39,982 bases of DNA, taken from assembly GCA_029859805.1 (NCBI GenBank), contig JAOUCL010000010.1, positions 1 through 39,982 on the forward strand, read 5' to 3'. Positions 27,898 through 36,747 of the stretch are shown piece after piece. A program made the position numbers and the translations under genes. The notes below the pieces were generated by a model. The model saw nothing but the letters and a program-made list of their open reading frames with translations. It made no database searches and was not told where the DNA came from. How positions within the stretch are numbered: the first letter of the stretch is position 1; every line of letters starts with the position of its first letter. Source of the DNA: Rhodospirillales bacterium (GTDB lineage: Bacteria; Pseudomonadota; Alphaproteobacteria; Kiloniellales; JAKSDN01).

Positions 27898-28734
27898 TCA
27901 GTTCGGCCCTTTTTGAACCTTGGCCTGCGCCGCGCGCTTTTCGGCCAGCTCGAGGCGCAGATCTCGCGCCATCTTGCCGACTTCCTTGGTGAGCGCGAGC
28001 GCCGCCGCCAGCTTGGCCTTGTCGACGACCTCCTCGGCGGCATTGGAGGAATTGATCATGGTCGAGAGCGTGGCGGCCGCGTCCTCCACTGTGGTCGACG
28101 CGTAGCCATAGGTATAGCCGTTGCGCACGTCGAGCAGTACGGCCTGGGCGATACCCTCGGCCTCGATGCTTTCGCTGGGCGCGATGTAGAAACCGATCAG
28201 CGTCAGCCACGTGATGGCCAGGGGGTTGGTCGTCCGTTCGCTCTTGCTCAGGGTCTCGTAGATCAGCACCACGTCTACGTGCTGGCGCGCGGCGGCAAGG
28301 CGGATGTCGCGTACCGTCTGCTCGATGCAGGGACCGTAGGGACCGCAACCGTAACCCTCCCGTTCCGCCTTCGAGAGGGGCTGGCGCGCCAGGGCCGCGA
28401 TCAGCGGGCTGACCGGCAGGAACTCGCCCCAACCGGGGCCCAGATCTCCGGCCATGGCCAGCCAAGCCTCGGCCTCGGCCTGAGGGACCGGCGTCAGCCG
28501 GCCGCCGTCGATCCGCGCGATGCCGACGCGCGCCGGGAAGGTCAGGATCGGCTCCACGTCGGCCGCCTCGCGGATGTCGGCGTCCATCGCGCCGGCCCCG
28601 GCCGCCTGGGCCTGCGACTCATAGCGCTCGAGATACGCCTTGCCCGAAGTCGTCTGCGTGTAGGTCGTGCAGCTGATCAGAAAAAAGACCATGCCCAGGC
28701 TCGCGCCCAGGCGCACGGAATTGCTGAATGTCAT
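27898..28734 (-). CDS. predicted lipoprotein, unknown function
   Basis: The 278-residue precursor starts at the ATG at 28734 after GGGGGTGTG. The signal sequence ends in a lipobox, FFLISC-TT, so the mature protein would be lipid-anchored at Cys22. The body has two cysteines close together (YGCGPYGPCIEQ), a hydrophobic stretch near residues 164-178 (LAITWLTLIGFYIAP), a segment resembling outer-membrane lipoproteins that respond to envelope stress (LDVRNGYTYGYASTT), and a C-terminal Ala/Lys/Glu-rich helix likely to form a coiled coil. No definite family is assigned. It is followed by ffh after about 160 bases. Confidence 0.8.
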   Translation of the reverse strand: MTFSNSVRLGASLGMVFFLISCTTYTQTTSGKAYLERYESQAQAAGAGAMDADIREAADVEPILTFPARVGIARIDGGRLTPVPQAEAEAWLAMAGDLGPGWGEFLPVSPLIAALARQPLSKAEREGYGCGPYGPCIEQTVRDIRLAAARQHVDVVLIYETLSKSERTTNPLAITWLTLIGFYIAPSESIEAEGIAQAVLLDVRNGYTYGYASTTVEDAAATLSTMINSSNAAEEVVDKAKLAAALALTKEVGKMARDLRLELAEKRAAQAKVQKGPN

Positions 28735-28902
28735 GGCACACCCCCGGTCGGAATTGATCCAGGGTGCCAGCCTGCCGGGAAAAGCAAGCTGCTTTCGGGT
28801 CATTCTGTGTCAGGAATGAGGCGCGCCAGGGTCGGCGGCCACCGGGCCGGCCCGGGTCTATCAGGGTTCTTCCGCACCGCGCAGAAGCGCGTCGGCTACC
28901 GG

Positions 28903-29181
28903 TCAGTTACGGCAGTTCGCGGTCTGGCGGTTGTAGAAGTAGTCGTTCGCGATCTCGGCCGGGTCCACGGGCTCGGTCAACATCTCGGCCGCCATCTTCC
29001 CGTACTTGAGCGCATGGCGCATGAACACGTAGTTGGTCGCCAGATCGACAGAGGGCTCCTCATGCCCGCAGGTCGAACAGGTGACCGTCGTCCCCAAATC
29101 CTTCACCACGAAGGAGTGGCATGCACCCTCCGCGGTGCACTCCACCAGATATCCTTCGGGCCGCTTGCCTATGATGATCAT
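28903..29181 (-). CDS. Cys-rich small protein, possible zinc ribbon (92 aa)
   Basis: The ATG at 29181 follows GGAGAAGAG and overlaps the stop of a 45-codon upstream gene as ATGA. The protein (MIIIGKRPEGYLVE...) holds two cysteine pairs that could bind zinc, ECTAEGACH and TCSTCGHEEP, about 17 residues apart. A helical second half (VFMRHALKYGKMAAEML, NDYFYNRQ) follows, then a last Cys near the end. There is no signal peptide. No family is recognised. The upstream region contains two CtrA-type motifs, so cell-cycle-linked control is a possibility. Confidence 0.75.
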   Translation of the reverse strand: MIIIGKRPEGYLVECTAEGACHSFVVKDLGTTVTCSTCGHEEPSVDLATNYVFMRHALKYGKMAAEMLTEPVDPAEIANDYFYNRQTANCRN

Positions 29182-29315
29182 GTCTCTTCTCCGATGATCG
29201 GCAGGAGATCGAGCGCAGCGACCATGAGAACCGCCATGATGCCGGCCGCCGGCGCGCATTCCTGGACCGTCCCTCCGATCCTGTCCTGCGCGGGCCTGGC
29301 ACATAGCGCGGTCAT
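29178..29315 (-). CDS. 45-aa membrane-like peptide coupled to the zinc-ribbon-like gene
   Basis: This short gene begins at an ATG at 29315, 6 bases after a perfect AGGAGG, and its TGA overlaps the next gene's ATG as ATGA. These two features support real translation. The peptide starts MTALCARPAQDRIGG. Residues 23-41 are a hydrophobic run (AAGIMAVLMVAALDLLPII), enough for one short membrane helix, followed by GEET. It could be a small membrane protein, or a leader peptide whose translation delivers ribosomes to the downstream gene. No family is recognised. Confidence 0.55.
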   Translation of the reverse strand: MTALCARPAQDRIGGTVQECAPAAGIMAVLMVAALDLLPIIGEET

Positions 29316-29368
29316 CGGCCGCCTCCTGTGGTGAATGTTTCTTATTGATTGCTGGGACTAACTGTAAC

Positions 29369-29383
29369 TTAATAAAGTATTAA
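29369..29383. promoter_or_regulatory. CtrA-type site 1 (TTAA-N7-TTAA)
   Basis: TTAA, seven bases (TAAAGTA), TTAA: an exact match to the core CtrA recognition motif. It lies 54 bases upstream of the 45-codon gene's start, where a promoter-binding regulator would act. Confidence 0.5.
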
Positions 29384-29442
29384 TCTCAATAAAAACTTAA
29401 TAACAATTTGGGTAAAATATTATTTATTAACTATATGGCATT

Positions 29443-29457
29443 TTAATATATCGTTAA
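29443..29457 (+). promoter_or_regulatory. CtrA-type site 2 (TTAA-N7-TTAACC)
   Basis: TTAA, seven bases (TATATCG), TTAA followed by CC: a match to the fuller consensus TTAA-N7-TTAAC on the plus strand. It is 74 bases from site 1. Confidence 0.55.
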
Positions 29458-29655
29458 CCTTGTTTGTCCCGCGTGCGGGGTGATTTTTACTAGCCGTGGG
29501 ACGTTCGGCATGACCTTGCCAGCGGAAAAGGCGCGCCGGCGATCGAAGGTAGGTGCGCGGCGGGATCCGGCATCGGCGGTGCCCGGCCTTCCGTCGCCCG
29601 CGCGCCGGCCCAGCCATCTGGACTTGCCCCCCCGCACGGCCCTATAACCCGGCCC

Positions 29656-30489
29656 ATGCAGGAACGCGCCTTCATCAAGATGCACGGCCTCGGCAACGAC
29701 TTCGTCGTGATCGACGCGCGCCGGGAGCCTTTCGACCTGGACGACGCGCAGGCACGGACGATCGCCGACCGGCGGCTTGGGGTCGGCTGCGACCAGCTGA
29801 TCGTCATGGAGCCGGCGGCCAGCAGCACGGCCGACGTCTTCATGCGCATCCGCAACGCCGACGGCGGCGAGGTCGAGGCCTGCGGCAACGCCACGCGCTG
29901 CGTCGCCGCCCTGCTCATGGCCGAGCGCGGCGGCGAACGCTGCACCGTCGAGACCCGGGCCGGCCTGCTCGAGGCGAAGCCCGCCGGACCCGACCGGATC
30001 GCGGTCGACATGGGCGAAGCGCGGCTGGGCTGGGGCGACATCCCGCTGGCGCGCGAGATGGACACGCTGCACCTGGGGCTGTCCGCGGACGGCCTGTCGG
30101 ACCCGGTGGCGGTCAATATCGGCAACCCGCACGCCGTCTTTTTCGTTGACGATGCGGAGGCGGTCGACCTGACCGGCCTGGGTCCACGCCTGGAGCACGA
30201 TCCGCTGTTCCCTGAGCGCGCCAACATCGGCGTCGCGCAGGTAAGCGGAGCCGACCGGCTGCGCCTGCGCGTCTGGGAGCGCGGCGTGGGGATCACTCGC
30301 GCCTGCGGGACCGGCGCCTGCGCCGCCGCCGTGGCGGCCCACCGCCGCGGGCTGTCGGGACGCAAGGTCGAGGTGATGCTGGACGGCGGTTCGCTGCTCC
30401 TCGAGTGGCGCGAGGACGGCCACGTCGTCATGACCGGCCCCGTCGCGACCTCGTTCCGCGGCGTGTTGAATGGCGGCCTCCTGCCATGA
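29656..30489 (+). CDS. dapF: diaminopimelate epimerase
   Basis: The 277-residue enzyme converts L,L- to meso-diaminopimelate for lysine and peptidoglycan. Both catalytic cysteines are present: Cys76 in EACGNATRC and Cys217 in [11 protein letters not shown]. The N-terminus [15 protein letters not shown] is diagnostic. No clear Shine-Dalgarno precedes the ATG. The stop overlaps the start of mtaB as ATGA, so the dapF-mtaB-ftsY genes form a tightly coupled operon. Confidence 0.97.
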   Translation: MQERAFIKMHGLGNDFVVIDARREPFDLDDAQARTIADRRLGVGCDQLIVMEPAASSTADVFMRIRNADGGEVEACGNATRCVAALLMAERGGERCTVETRAGLLEAKPAGPDRIAVDMGEARLGWGDIPLAREMDTLHLGLSADGLSDPVAVNIGNPHAVFFVDDAEAVDLTGLGPRLEHDPLFPERANIGVAQVSGADRLRLRVWERGVGITRACGTGACAAAVAAHRRGLSGRKVEVMLDGGSLLLEWREDGHVVMTGPVATSFRGVLNGGLLP

Positions 30490-31742
30490 CCACCGTGATC
30501 GAGGACAGCGAGATCATCACCTTCGGCTGCCGGCTGAACGCCTTCGAGTCCGAGGTGATGCGCGGCCATGCGCGGGCCGCGGGGCTGGCCGGCGCGGTCA
30601 TCGTCAACACCTGCGCCGTGACCGCCGAGGCCGAGCGGCAGGCGCGCCAGGCGATCAGGCGGGCCCGGCGCGAACGGCCCGGGGCAGAGATCATCGTGAC
30701 CGGCTGCGCGGCGCAGATCGACCCGGAGGCCTACGCCGCCATGGCCGAGGTCGACCGGGTGCTCGGCAACGAGGAAAAGCTGAAGCCCGAGAGCTTCGGG
30801 CCCGGGGCGAAGGCACGCATCGCGGTCGACGATATCATGACGGTCGAGCAGACCGCCGGCCACCTGATCGAGGGCTTCGAGGGCCGCACGCGCGCCTTCG
30901 TCCAGGTCCAGCAGGGCTGCGACCACCGTTGCACCTTCTGCGTCATCCCCTATGGCCGGGGCAACAGCCGCTCGGTGCCGGTCGGCGAAATCGTCCGCCA
31001 GGCCGCGCGCCTAGCCGACAACGGCGTGGCCGAGGTCGTACTGAGCGGCGTAGACATCACCGGCTACGGCCGGGACCTGCCGGGCCGGCCCGGCTTGGGG
31101 CAAATGGCGCGCCGGCTGCTCGCCCTGGTGCCGGGGTTGCGGCGTCTGAGGCTCTCCTCGGTCGACCCGGTTGAGCTGGACGACGACCTGTTCCGCCTGC
31201 TGGCCGAGGAGGAGCGGCTGATGCCGCACCTTCACCTTTCGCTGCAGTCCGGCGACGACATGATCCTGAAGCGCATGAAGCGCCGCCACCTGATGGCTGA
31301 CGCCAGGCGCCTCTGCGCGCGGGCGCGGGCGCTGCGCCCAGACGTGGTCTTCGGCGCCGACCTGATCGCCGGCTTCCCGACCGAGACCGGGGCGATGTTC
31401 GAGAACACGCTGGCCGCCGTCGAGGACCTGGGCCTGACCTATCTTCACGTCTTCCCCTATTCGCCGCGGCCGGGGACCCCGGCGGCGCGCATGCCGCAGG
31501 TGCCGGGCCGGGAGCGCAAGGCGCGTGCGGCACGCCTGCGGGCAGCCGGGGAGGCCGCGCTGGCGAAGTTCCTGCAAGGCCGGGTCGGCTCGACGGCGCG
31601 CGTGCTCGTCGAAAAGCCGGGCTTCGGCCGCAGCGAGCACTACGCCCCGGTGGCGCTCGCGCAGGGCACGCCCGGCCGGATCGTCGAGGCCAGGATCGCC
31701 GGCCTGGCCGACGGCCGCTTGACCGGGGAAGCGCTCCGGTGA
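30486..31742 (+). CDS. mtaB: tRNA (N6-threonylcarbamoyladenosine-C2)-methylthiotransferase MtaB
   Basis: The 418-residue radical-SAM enzyme converts t6A37 to ms2t6A37 in tRNA. The N-terminal UPF0004 domain has its three cluster cysteines (Cys15, Cys43, Cys74), and the radical-SAM CxxxCxxC is Cys145, Cys149, Cys152 in [36 protein letters not shown] and [12 protein letters not shown] are typical of the MtaB branch. The C-terminus has a TRAM-like segment. It overlaps dapF by 4 bases and ftsY by 4 bases. Confidence 0.93.
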   Translation: MTTVIEDSEIITFGCRLNAFESEVMRGHARAAGLAGAVIVNTCAVTAEAERQARQAIRRARRERPGAEIIVTGCAAQIDPEAYAAMAEVDRVLGNEEKLKPESFGPGAKARIAVDDIMTVEQTAGHLIEGFEGRTRAFVQVQQGCDHRCTFCVIPYGRGNSRSVPVGEIVRQAARLADNGVAEVVLSGVDITGYGRDLPGRPGLGQMARRLLALVPGLRRLRLSSVDPVELDDDLFRLLAEEERLMPHLHLSLQSGDDMILKRMKRRHLMADARRLCARARALRPDVVFGADLIAGFPTETGAMFENTLAAVEDLGLTYLHVFPYSPRPGTPAARMPQVPGRERKARAARLRAAGEAALAKFLQGRVGSTARVLVEKPGFGRSEHYAPVALAQGTPGRIVEARIAGLADGRLTGEALR

Positions 31743-32677
31743 ACGAAGCGGCGGTCAAGGGCGGCTGGCTCGCCCGCCTCAAGGCCGGCCTGACGCGCTC
31801 ATCGGGCAAGCTGGGCGAAGGCATTACCGGGATCTTCACCAAGCGCCGGCTGGACGACGCGGCCCTGGAGGAGCTTGAGGAGCTGCTCATCTCGGCCGAC
31901 CTGGGCGTCGCCACGGCGGCCAAGCTGGCCGCCGGCCTGGCCGGGGAAAAATTCGACAAGGAGGTCGCGCCGGACGAGGTGCGGCAGGCGCTCGCCGGCC
32001 AGATCGCCGCGATCCTCGCGCCCGTCGCCCGGCCGCTCGCCGTCGACCCGGCGCACAGGCCCCACGTCGTGCTGGTCGTCGGCGTGAACGGCAGCGGCAA
32101 GACCACGACGATCGGCAAGCTCGCCAAGCAACACCGAGACCGGGGCTTGAAGGTGCGCCTAGCCGCCGGCGACACCTTCCGGGCCGCGGCCATCGAACAG
32201 CTGCAGATCTGGGGCGAGCGGTCCGGCTGTCCGGTGCTCGCCAAGCAGCCGGGCGCCGACGCCGCGGGCCTGGCCTACGAGGCCCTTGAGACCGCCCGGA
32301 GGGAAGGCGACGACCTGCTGCTGATCGACACTGCCGGGCGCCTGCACAACAAGGCCGAGCTGATGGCCGAGCTGGAGAAGGTGGTCCGGGTGCTCAAGAA
32401 GCTCGACCCGGAGGCGCCGCACGACTGCCTGCTGGTGCTCGACGCCACGACGGGCCAGAACGCCCACGCCCAGGTCGAGACCTTCAAGCAGCTGGTCCAG
32501 GTGAGCGGCCTCGTCGTCACCAAGCTGGACGGCTCGGCGCGCGGCGGCGTGCTGGTCGCGCTGGCCGAGAAGTTCGGCCTGCCGGTCCACGCCGTGGGCG
32601 TCGGCGAAGGCATCGAGGACCTCCACGCCTTCAAGGCCGAAGACTTCGCAAGGGCGCTGGTGGGGGTGGACGAGTAG
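31739..32677 (+). CDS. ftsY: signal recognition particle receptor FtsY
   Basis: The 312-residue SRP receptor GTPase starts at a GTG that overlaps the mtaB stop as GTGA. It has the short alphaproteobacterial form without the long acidic A domain: about 55 residues with an amphipathic Lys/Arg start (WLARLKAGLTR), then the NG domain. G-motifs are VVGVNGSGKTTTIGKLA, AAGDTFRAAAIEQL, LLIDTAGRLHNK and VVTKLDGSARGG. It receives ribosome complexes bound by Ffh. Confidence 0.97.
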   Translation: MNEAAVKGGWLARLKAGLTRSSGKLGEGITGIFTKRRLDDAALEELEELLISADLGVATAAKLAAGLAGEKFDKEVAPDEVRQALAGQIAAILAPVARPLAVDPAHRPHVVLVVGVNGSGKTTTIGKLAKQHRDRGLKVRLAAGDTFRAAAIEQLQIWGERSGCPVLAKQPGADAAGLAYEALETARREGDDLLLIDTAGRLHNKAELMAELEKVVRVLKKLDPEAPHDCLLVLDATTGQNAHAQVETFKQLVQVSGLVVTKLDGSARGGVLVALAEKFGLPVHAVGVGEGIEDLHAFKAEDFARALVGVDE

Positions 32678-32682
32678 GCGGC

Positions 32683-33030
32683 TCAGCCGCCCTTCGCTTT
32701 GAACTGCGCGTAGAGCTTCTCGGGCGCGCTGTCGAAATACTTGAACAAGGCCGGGCAGAGCCAACCCTCCATGTCCAGGTCCCCGCTGTAGTACCAATTG
32801 CCCTCGTGTTCCTCCCGGCGCCACTCGAGCTCGGCCCGAAATACGGGAAACGGTCTGTCGGAGAAAATCAGCGCGAAGCCCTCGTCCGCATTCGGGATAT
32901 CGGCGACCATACGCTCGATGATGACATCCGCACCGGAAACAAAAGGCTCTTGGACGAGCCCGACCTTCACGTCGTCGAAGACCCACATGCCCAGGTGTTT
33001 GTAAGGGTGGATCACGCGGATCGCGTTCAT
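32683..33030 (-). CDS. DUF6717-like protein (115 aa)
   Basis: The 115-residue protein starts at the ATG at 33030 after GGAGAGAG. It begins MNAIRVIHPYKHLGMWVFDD and continues with VGLVQEPFVSGAD, which resembles the DUF6717 family. There is no signal peptide or membrane segment. The C-terminal half is Trp/Tyr-rich (EGNWYYSGDLDMEGWLCPAL). Function unknown. It converges on ftsY with 5 bases between stop codons, and follows the Nudix gene on the same strand. Confidence 0.75.
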   Translation of the reverse strand: MNAIRVIHPYKHLGMWVFDDVKVGLVQEPFVSGADVIIERMVADIPNADEGFALIFSDRPFPVFRAELEWRREEHEGNWYYSGDLDMEGWLCPALFKYFDSAPEKLYAQFKAKGG

Positions 33031-33104
33031 AATTCTCTCTCCATCGGCAAAGCGCCGAAAAGGCCTCTGCCGACCCAAGGGCCGCGTGGTGAGACGCCCA
33101 ACGC

Positions 33105-33659
33105 CTAGCGCCGCCGCAGGTCGCCGGTTTCGCCGGGCGGGTTGCTGCGCGGTGCGAAGCTGGGCTGGTCGCGCACCTCCTGAAAGTGCCCCAGCGCCCA
33201 GTGCACGGAGGGAAATGCGATCTCCTGCCAGGGAATGTCCTGCCAGCGGAACAGGTCCAGCTCGAGGGTCTCCGGCCCGGGCGCGACCTCCGGCGCGCCG
33301 AGGCGCGCGCGGAAGATCAACTGGATCTGACTGATCCGCGGGATCGAGTAGACGGCCAACAGCTGATCGATCTCGATTTCCGCCCGGGCCTCCTCCCAGG
33401 CCTCGCGCCGCGCGCCCCCGGGCGCGCTCTCGTGAAGCTCGAGAAAGCCGGCGGGCAGGGTCCAGAATCCCTTGCGCGGATGGATCGCACGGCGGCATAG
33501 CAACACCCGGTCCCGCCAGGCGACGACGGAGCCGACCACGACTTTCGGGTTCTCGTAATCGACAAATCCGCAGTCCTCGCAGATCCGCCGCGGGCGATCG
33601 TCTCCGTCCGGGATCCGACGCACGAAACTGGGGCTTGGCGAAGGTCCGCTTTTCGTCAT
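33105..33659 (-). CDS. Nudix hydrolase with N-terminal Cys motif
   Basis: The 184-residue protein starts at the ATG at 33659; an ATG 54 bases upstream is less likely. The segment RRICEDCGFVDYENP, then the Nudix box GFLELHESAPGGARREAWEEARAEI (GX5EX7REXXEEX), place it among Nudix enzymes of the NudC/ADP-ribose-pyrophosphatase-like type. Only one CxxC pair is visible, so a full four-Cys zinc ribbon is not supported. The substrate, a nucleoside diphosphate derivative, cannot be named. Confidence 0.9.
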   Translation of the reverse strand: MTKSGPSPSPSFVRRIPDGDDRPRRICEDCGFVDYENPKVVVGSVVAWRDRVLLCRRAIHPRKGFWTLPAGFLELHESAPGGARREAWEEARAEIEIDQLLAVYSIPRISQIQLIFRARLGAPEVAPGPETLELDLFRWQDIPWQEIAFPSVHWALGHFQEVRDQPSFAPRSNPPGETGDLRRR

Positions 33660-33744
33660 GGTCGCAGTGTGGTCCAGCCCGGAATCCAGGACAAGCCGAC
33701 GCGTGCGGCGCAAGCCTGCCTGCGCATACCGGCACGAGCTTCTC

Positions 33745-33764
33745 CCCCGAAACTCCTATCGGGG
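33745..33764. other. hairpin between divergent genes
   Basis: CCCCGA-N8-TCGGGG forms a perfect 6-bp stem in the 210-base gap between the Nudix gene and the small secreted protein. No U tract follows on either strand. Confidence 0.3.
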
Positions 33765-33776
33765 CATTGAGGAAAT

Positions 33777-33819
33777 GTTAACAGTCTTCGTTAACGATGG
33801 CTAATACCCCGTTTACACT
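33777..33819 (+). promoter_or_regulatory. promoter with paired GTTAAC motifs before the small secreted protein
   Basis: A -35-like TTAACG (33791-33796) and -10 TACACT (33814-33819) are spaced by 17 bases. Two GTTAAC palindromes lie at 33777-33782 and 33790-33795, the second overlapping the -35. The TTAA cores are 9 bases apart, not the 7 of a full CtrA site, so CtrA is not claimed. Confidence 0.4.
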
Positions 33820-33870
33820 ATTCACGCGAGTGTCTCGTCTAAGCATGACACCAGGAGGTTAAATCTCTCG

Positions 33871-34185
33871 ATGGCCAAGATCTCGAAAAGCATCGTGCTG
33901 GCGGCTGCCTTCATCCTACCCTTGTCCGGCGCGCCCGCCGAGGCGCAGCAGCTGTGCAGTGAGCGCGGCAAGGTGATCGGACAGTTCTCCAAGGTGTACA
34001 AGGAAACCCCCGTGGCCGGCGGGCTGACCCGGGACGGCCGCCTGATCGAGATCCTGTCCACCGGCGACGGCAGCACCTGGACGATCGTCATCTCCAAGCC
34101 CGGTGGCGAAACCTGCGTCATGATGGCCGGCGAGGGTTGGCGTCCGCTCAAGCTCAAGGCCATCGAGCTCGGCCCCGAGGCGTGA
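33871..34185 (+). CDS. small exported protein (104 aa), unknown function
   Basis: The ATG at 33871 lies 12 bases after AGGAGG. A Sec signal peptide (KSIVLAAAFILPLSGAPAEA, cleavage after AEA near residue 25) leaves a mature protein of about 80 residues. That protein has two cysteines (QQLCSERGK and GETCVMM) that could form a disulfide. The sequence between them (VYKETPVAGGLTRDGRLIEI, then SGDGSTW-like ILSTGDGSTWTIVISKPGG) suggests a small beta-rich domain. It looks like a conserved alphaproteobacterial periplasmic protein without an assigned function. mreB follows after 104 bases. Confidence 0.82.
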   Translation: MAKISKSIVLAAAFILPLSGAPAEAQQLCSERGKVIGQFSKVYKETPVAGGLTRDGRLIEILSTGDGSTWTIVISKPGGETCVMMAGEGWRPLKLKAIELGPEA

Positions 34186-34229
34186 AGAGAAATCCGCCAT
34201 CCGACAGAATTCCTGTTCGGATTTAATAA

Positions 34230-35330
<1,101 letters not shown>

Positions 35331-35410
35331 TCTCCAGGGGGCGCCGGGACAACGAGCACGGCCCCTGATTCACCGCAGATAGTTGACCCGTCAGACCACG
35401 TCGCCGGCGA

Positions 35411-36616
35411 TCAGCCGGCTGCCGCCTCGAGCGCGGCGACGCCGGGCAGGGTCTTGCCTTCCAGCCATTCGAGAAAGGCGCCGCCGGCGGTCGAGACGTA
35501 GGAGAAACCGTCCGCTACCCCGGCATGGGCGAGCGCCGCCACGGTGTCGCCGCCGCCGGCCACCGACAGCAGCCGCCCGGCGCGGGTCAGCTCCGCCGCC
35601 GCCTGCGCCACGGCGTTCGTGCCGGCATCGAAAGGCGGCACCTCGAAGCAGCCGAGCGGCCCGTTCCACACCAGGGTCCGGCACTCGCCCAGACGCCGTG
35701 CCAGGTGAGCGGCCGTGGCCGGGCCGACATCGAGGATCATCTCATCCTCGGGCACTTCCTTGATCGACACGGTGCGGCTCGGCGCGCCGGCCTTCAGTTC
35801 GGCGGCCACCAGCGCGTCGCTCGGCAGCACGACGTCGCAGCGGGCTTCCTTGGCCTGCTCGACGATGGCCCGCGCCGTCTCCGCCATGTCGTGCTCGCAA
35901 AGCGAACGGCCGACCACCACGCCCAGGGCGTTCAGAAAGGTGTTCGCCATGCCGCCGCCGATCACCAGCATGTCGACCCGCCGCACCAGATTGCCGAGCA
36001 GGTCGAGCTTGGTCGAGATCTTGGCGCCGCCGACGATCGCCGCAACCGGCCGCGCCGGCGACTCGAGCGCGTTGGCCAGGTGCTCCAGCTCGCCCTGCAT
36101 CAGGCGCCCTGCCGCCGCCGGCAGCAGGCGCGCCAGCGACTCGACCGAGGCATGGGCGCGGTGTGCGGTGGAAAAGGCGTCGTTCACATAGATATCCCCG
36201 AGCTTCGCGAGGTCCGCGGCGAAGCCGGCGTCGTTCGCCTCCTCGCCCGCATGAAACCTCAAGTTCTCGAGCAGGGCCACCTGGCCGTCGCCCAGGCCTG
36301 CCACCGCCTCGGCCGCCGCCGGGCCGACGCAGTCGGCAGCGAAGACGACCGGCCGGCCGCCCAATGCCGTCGAAAGGGGCGCGACGAGCGGCGCCAAAGA
36401 CAGCTCCGGAACGTGCTTCCCTTTTGGCCTGCCGAAGTGGGACAGCAGAACGATGCGCGCGCCCCTGTCGGCGAGCTCGCCGATGGTCGGCACCAGGCGG
36501 TCGATTCGGGTCGTATCTGTGACCCGCCCGGCCTGCATGGGGACGTTGAGATCGGCGCGCAGCAGCACGCGGCGTCCCGCCACATCCAGGTCTTCAAGGG
36601 TGTTGAACTGTGCCAT
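35411..36616 (-). CDS. pgk: phosphoglycerate kinase
   Basis: The 401-residue glycolytic and gluconeogenic enzyme transfers phosphate between 1,3-bisphosphoglycerate and ADP. The N-terminal domain has [24 protein letters not shown] and [13 protein letters not shown]. The hinge and C-terminal domain have [45 protein letters not shown] and [12 protein letters not shown]. Length is typical. It converges on mreB, and gap and tkt, common neighbours, are absent. Confidence 0.97.
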   Translation of the reverse strand: MAQFNTLEDLDVAGRRVLLRADLNVPMQAGRVTDTTRIDRLVPTIGELADRGARIVLLSHFGRPKGKHVPELSLAPLVAPLSTALGGRPVVFAADCVGPAAAEAVAGLGDGQVALLENLRFHAGEEANDAGFAADLAKLGDIYVNDAFSTAHRAHASVESLARLLPAAAGRLMQGELEHLANALESPARPVAAIVGGAKISTKLDLLGNLVRRVDMLVIGGGMANTFLNALGVVVGRSLCEHDMAETARAIVEQAKEARCDVVLPSDALVAAELKAGAPSRTVSIKEVPEDEMILDVGPATAAHLARRLGECRTLVWNGPLGCFEVPPFDAGTNAVAQAAAELTRAGRLLSVAGGGDTVAALAHAGVADGFSYVSTAGGAFLEWLEGKTLPGVAALEAAAG

Positions 36617-36640
36617 CCCAAATTCTCCACTGTTATGCAG

Positions 36641-36669
36641 TGAATACGGAACAGGCGGGTCTATGGCAA
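36641..36669 (-). promoter_or_regulatory. predicted pgk promoter
   Basis: TTGCCA (36664-36669, 5 of 6) and a weak TATTCA (36641-36646) are separated by 17 bases just upstream of pgk. The short leader carries a perfect hairpin, CACTG-TTATG-CAGTG (36628-36642), close to the GGAG ribosome-binding site, though part of it overlaps the -10. Confidence 0.4.
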
Positions 36670-36747
36670 GCCCCGGTCGCTGGGTCGGTTGACTTCCCGG
36701 CAGGCCGGACCCAGGTTTGCAGGCGCAAAACTGCCACGAGGTGCACT

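Larger units (their letters stand above)
29316..29655. other. AT-rich intergenic region between divergent genes
   Basis: This 340-base gap has no gene. Between 29361 and 29460 only 19 of 100 bases are G or C, in sharp contrast to the rest of the window. It contains two TTAA-N7-TTAA motifs (listed separately) and several runs of A and T that could supply promoters for the minus-strand pair. From 29465 to dapF the composition returns to normal and only a TATAAC at 29643-29648 stands out, too close to the dapF ATG to leave room for a usual leader. Confidence 0.7.

Noticed and set aside
26281-29334. A 1017-codon plus-strand open frame
   Set aside because: It lies antisense to rpsP, ffh, the lipoprotein and the Cys-rich gene, all clearly recognised. 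Its translation is a low-complexity Arg/Ala/Leu shadow typical of stop-poor GC-rich DNA.
29316-29460. AT-rich island as a replication origin of the Caulobacter type (CtrA sites plus AT-rich DNA)
   Set aside because: No good DnaA box is visible; the best is a 7-of-9 match at 29327-29335, which overlaps the ribosome-binding site of the 45-codon gene.
29619-29656. Leaderless dapF promoter (TGGACT, TATAAC)
   Set aside because: The -35 is poor and the spacing is 18 bases; with the ATG so close the idea is possible but unsupported.
33777-33795. Full CtrA site before the secreted protein
   Set aside because: The two TTAA cores are separated by 9 bases, not 7.
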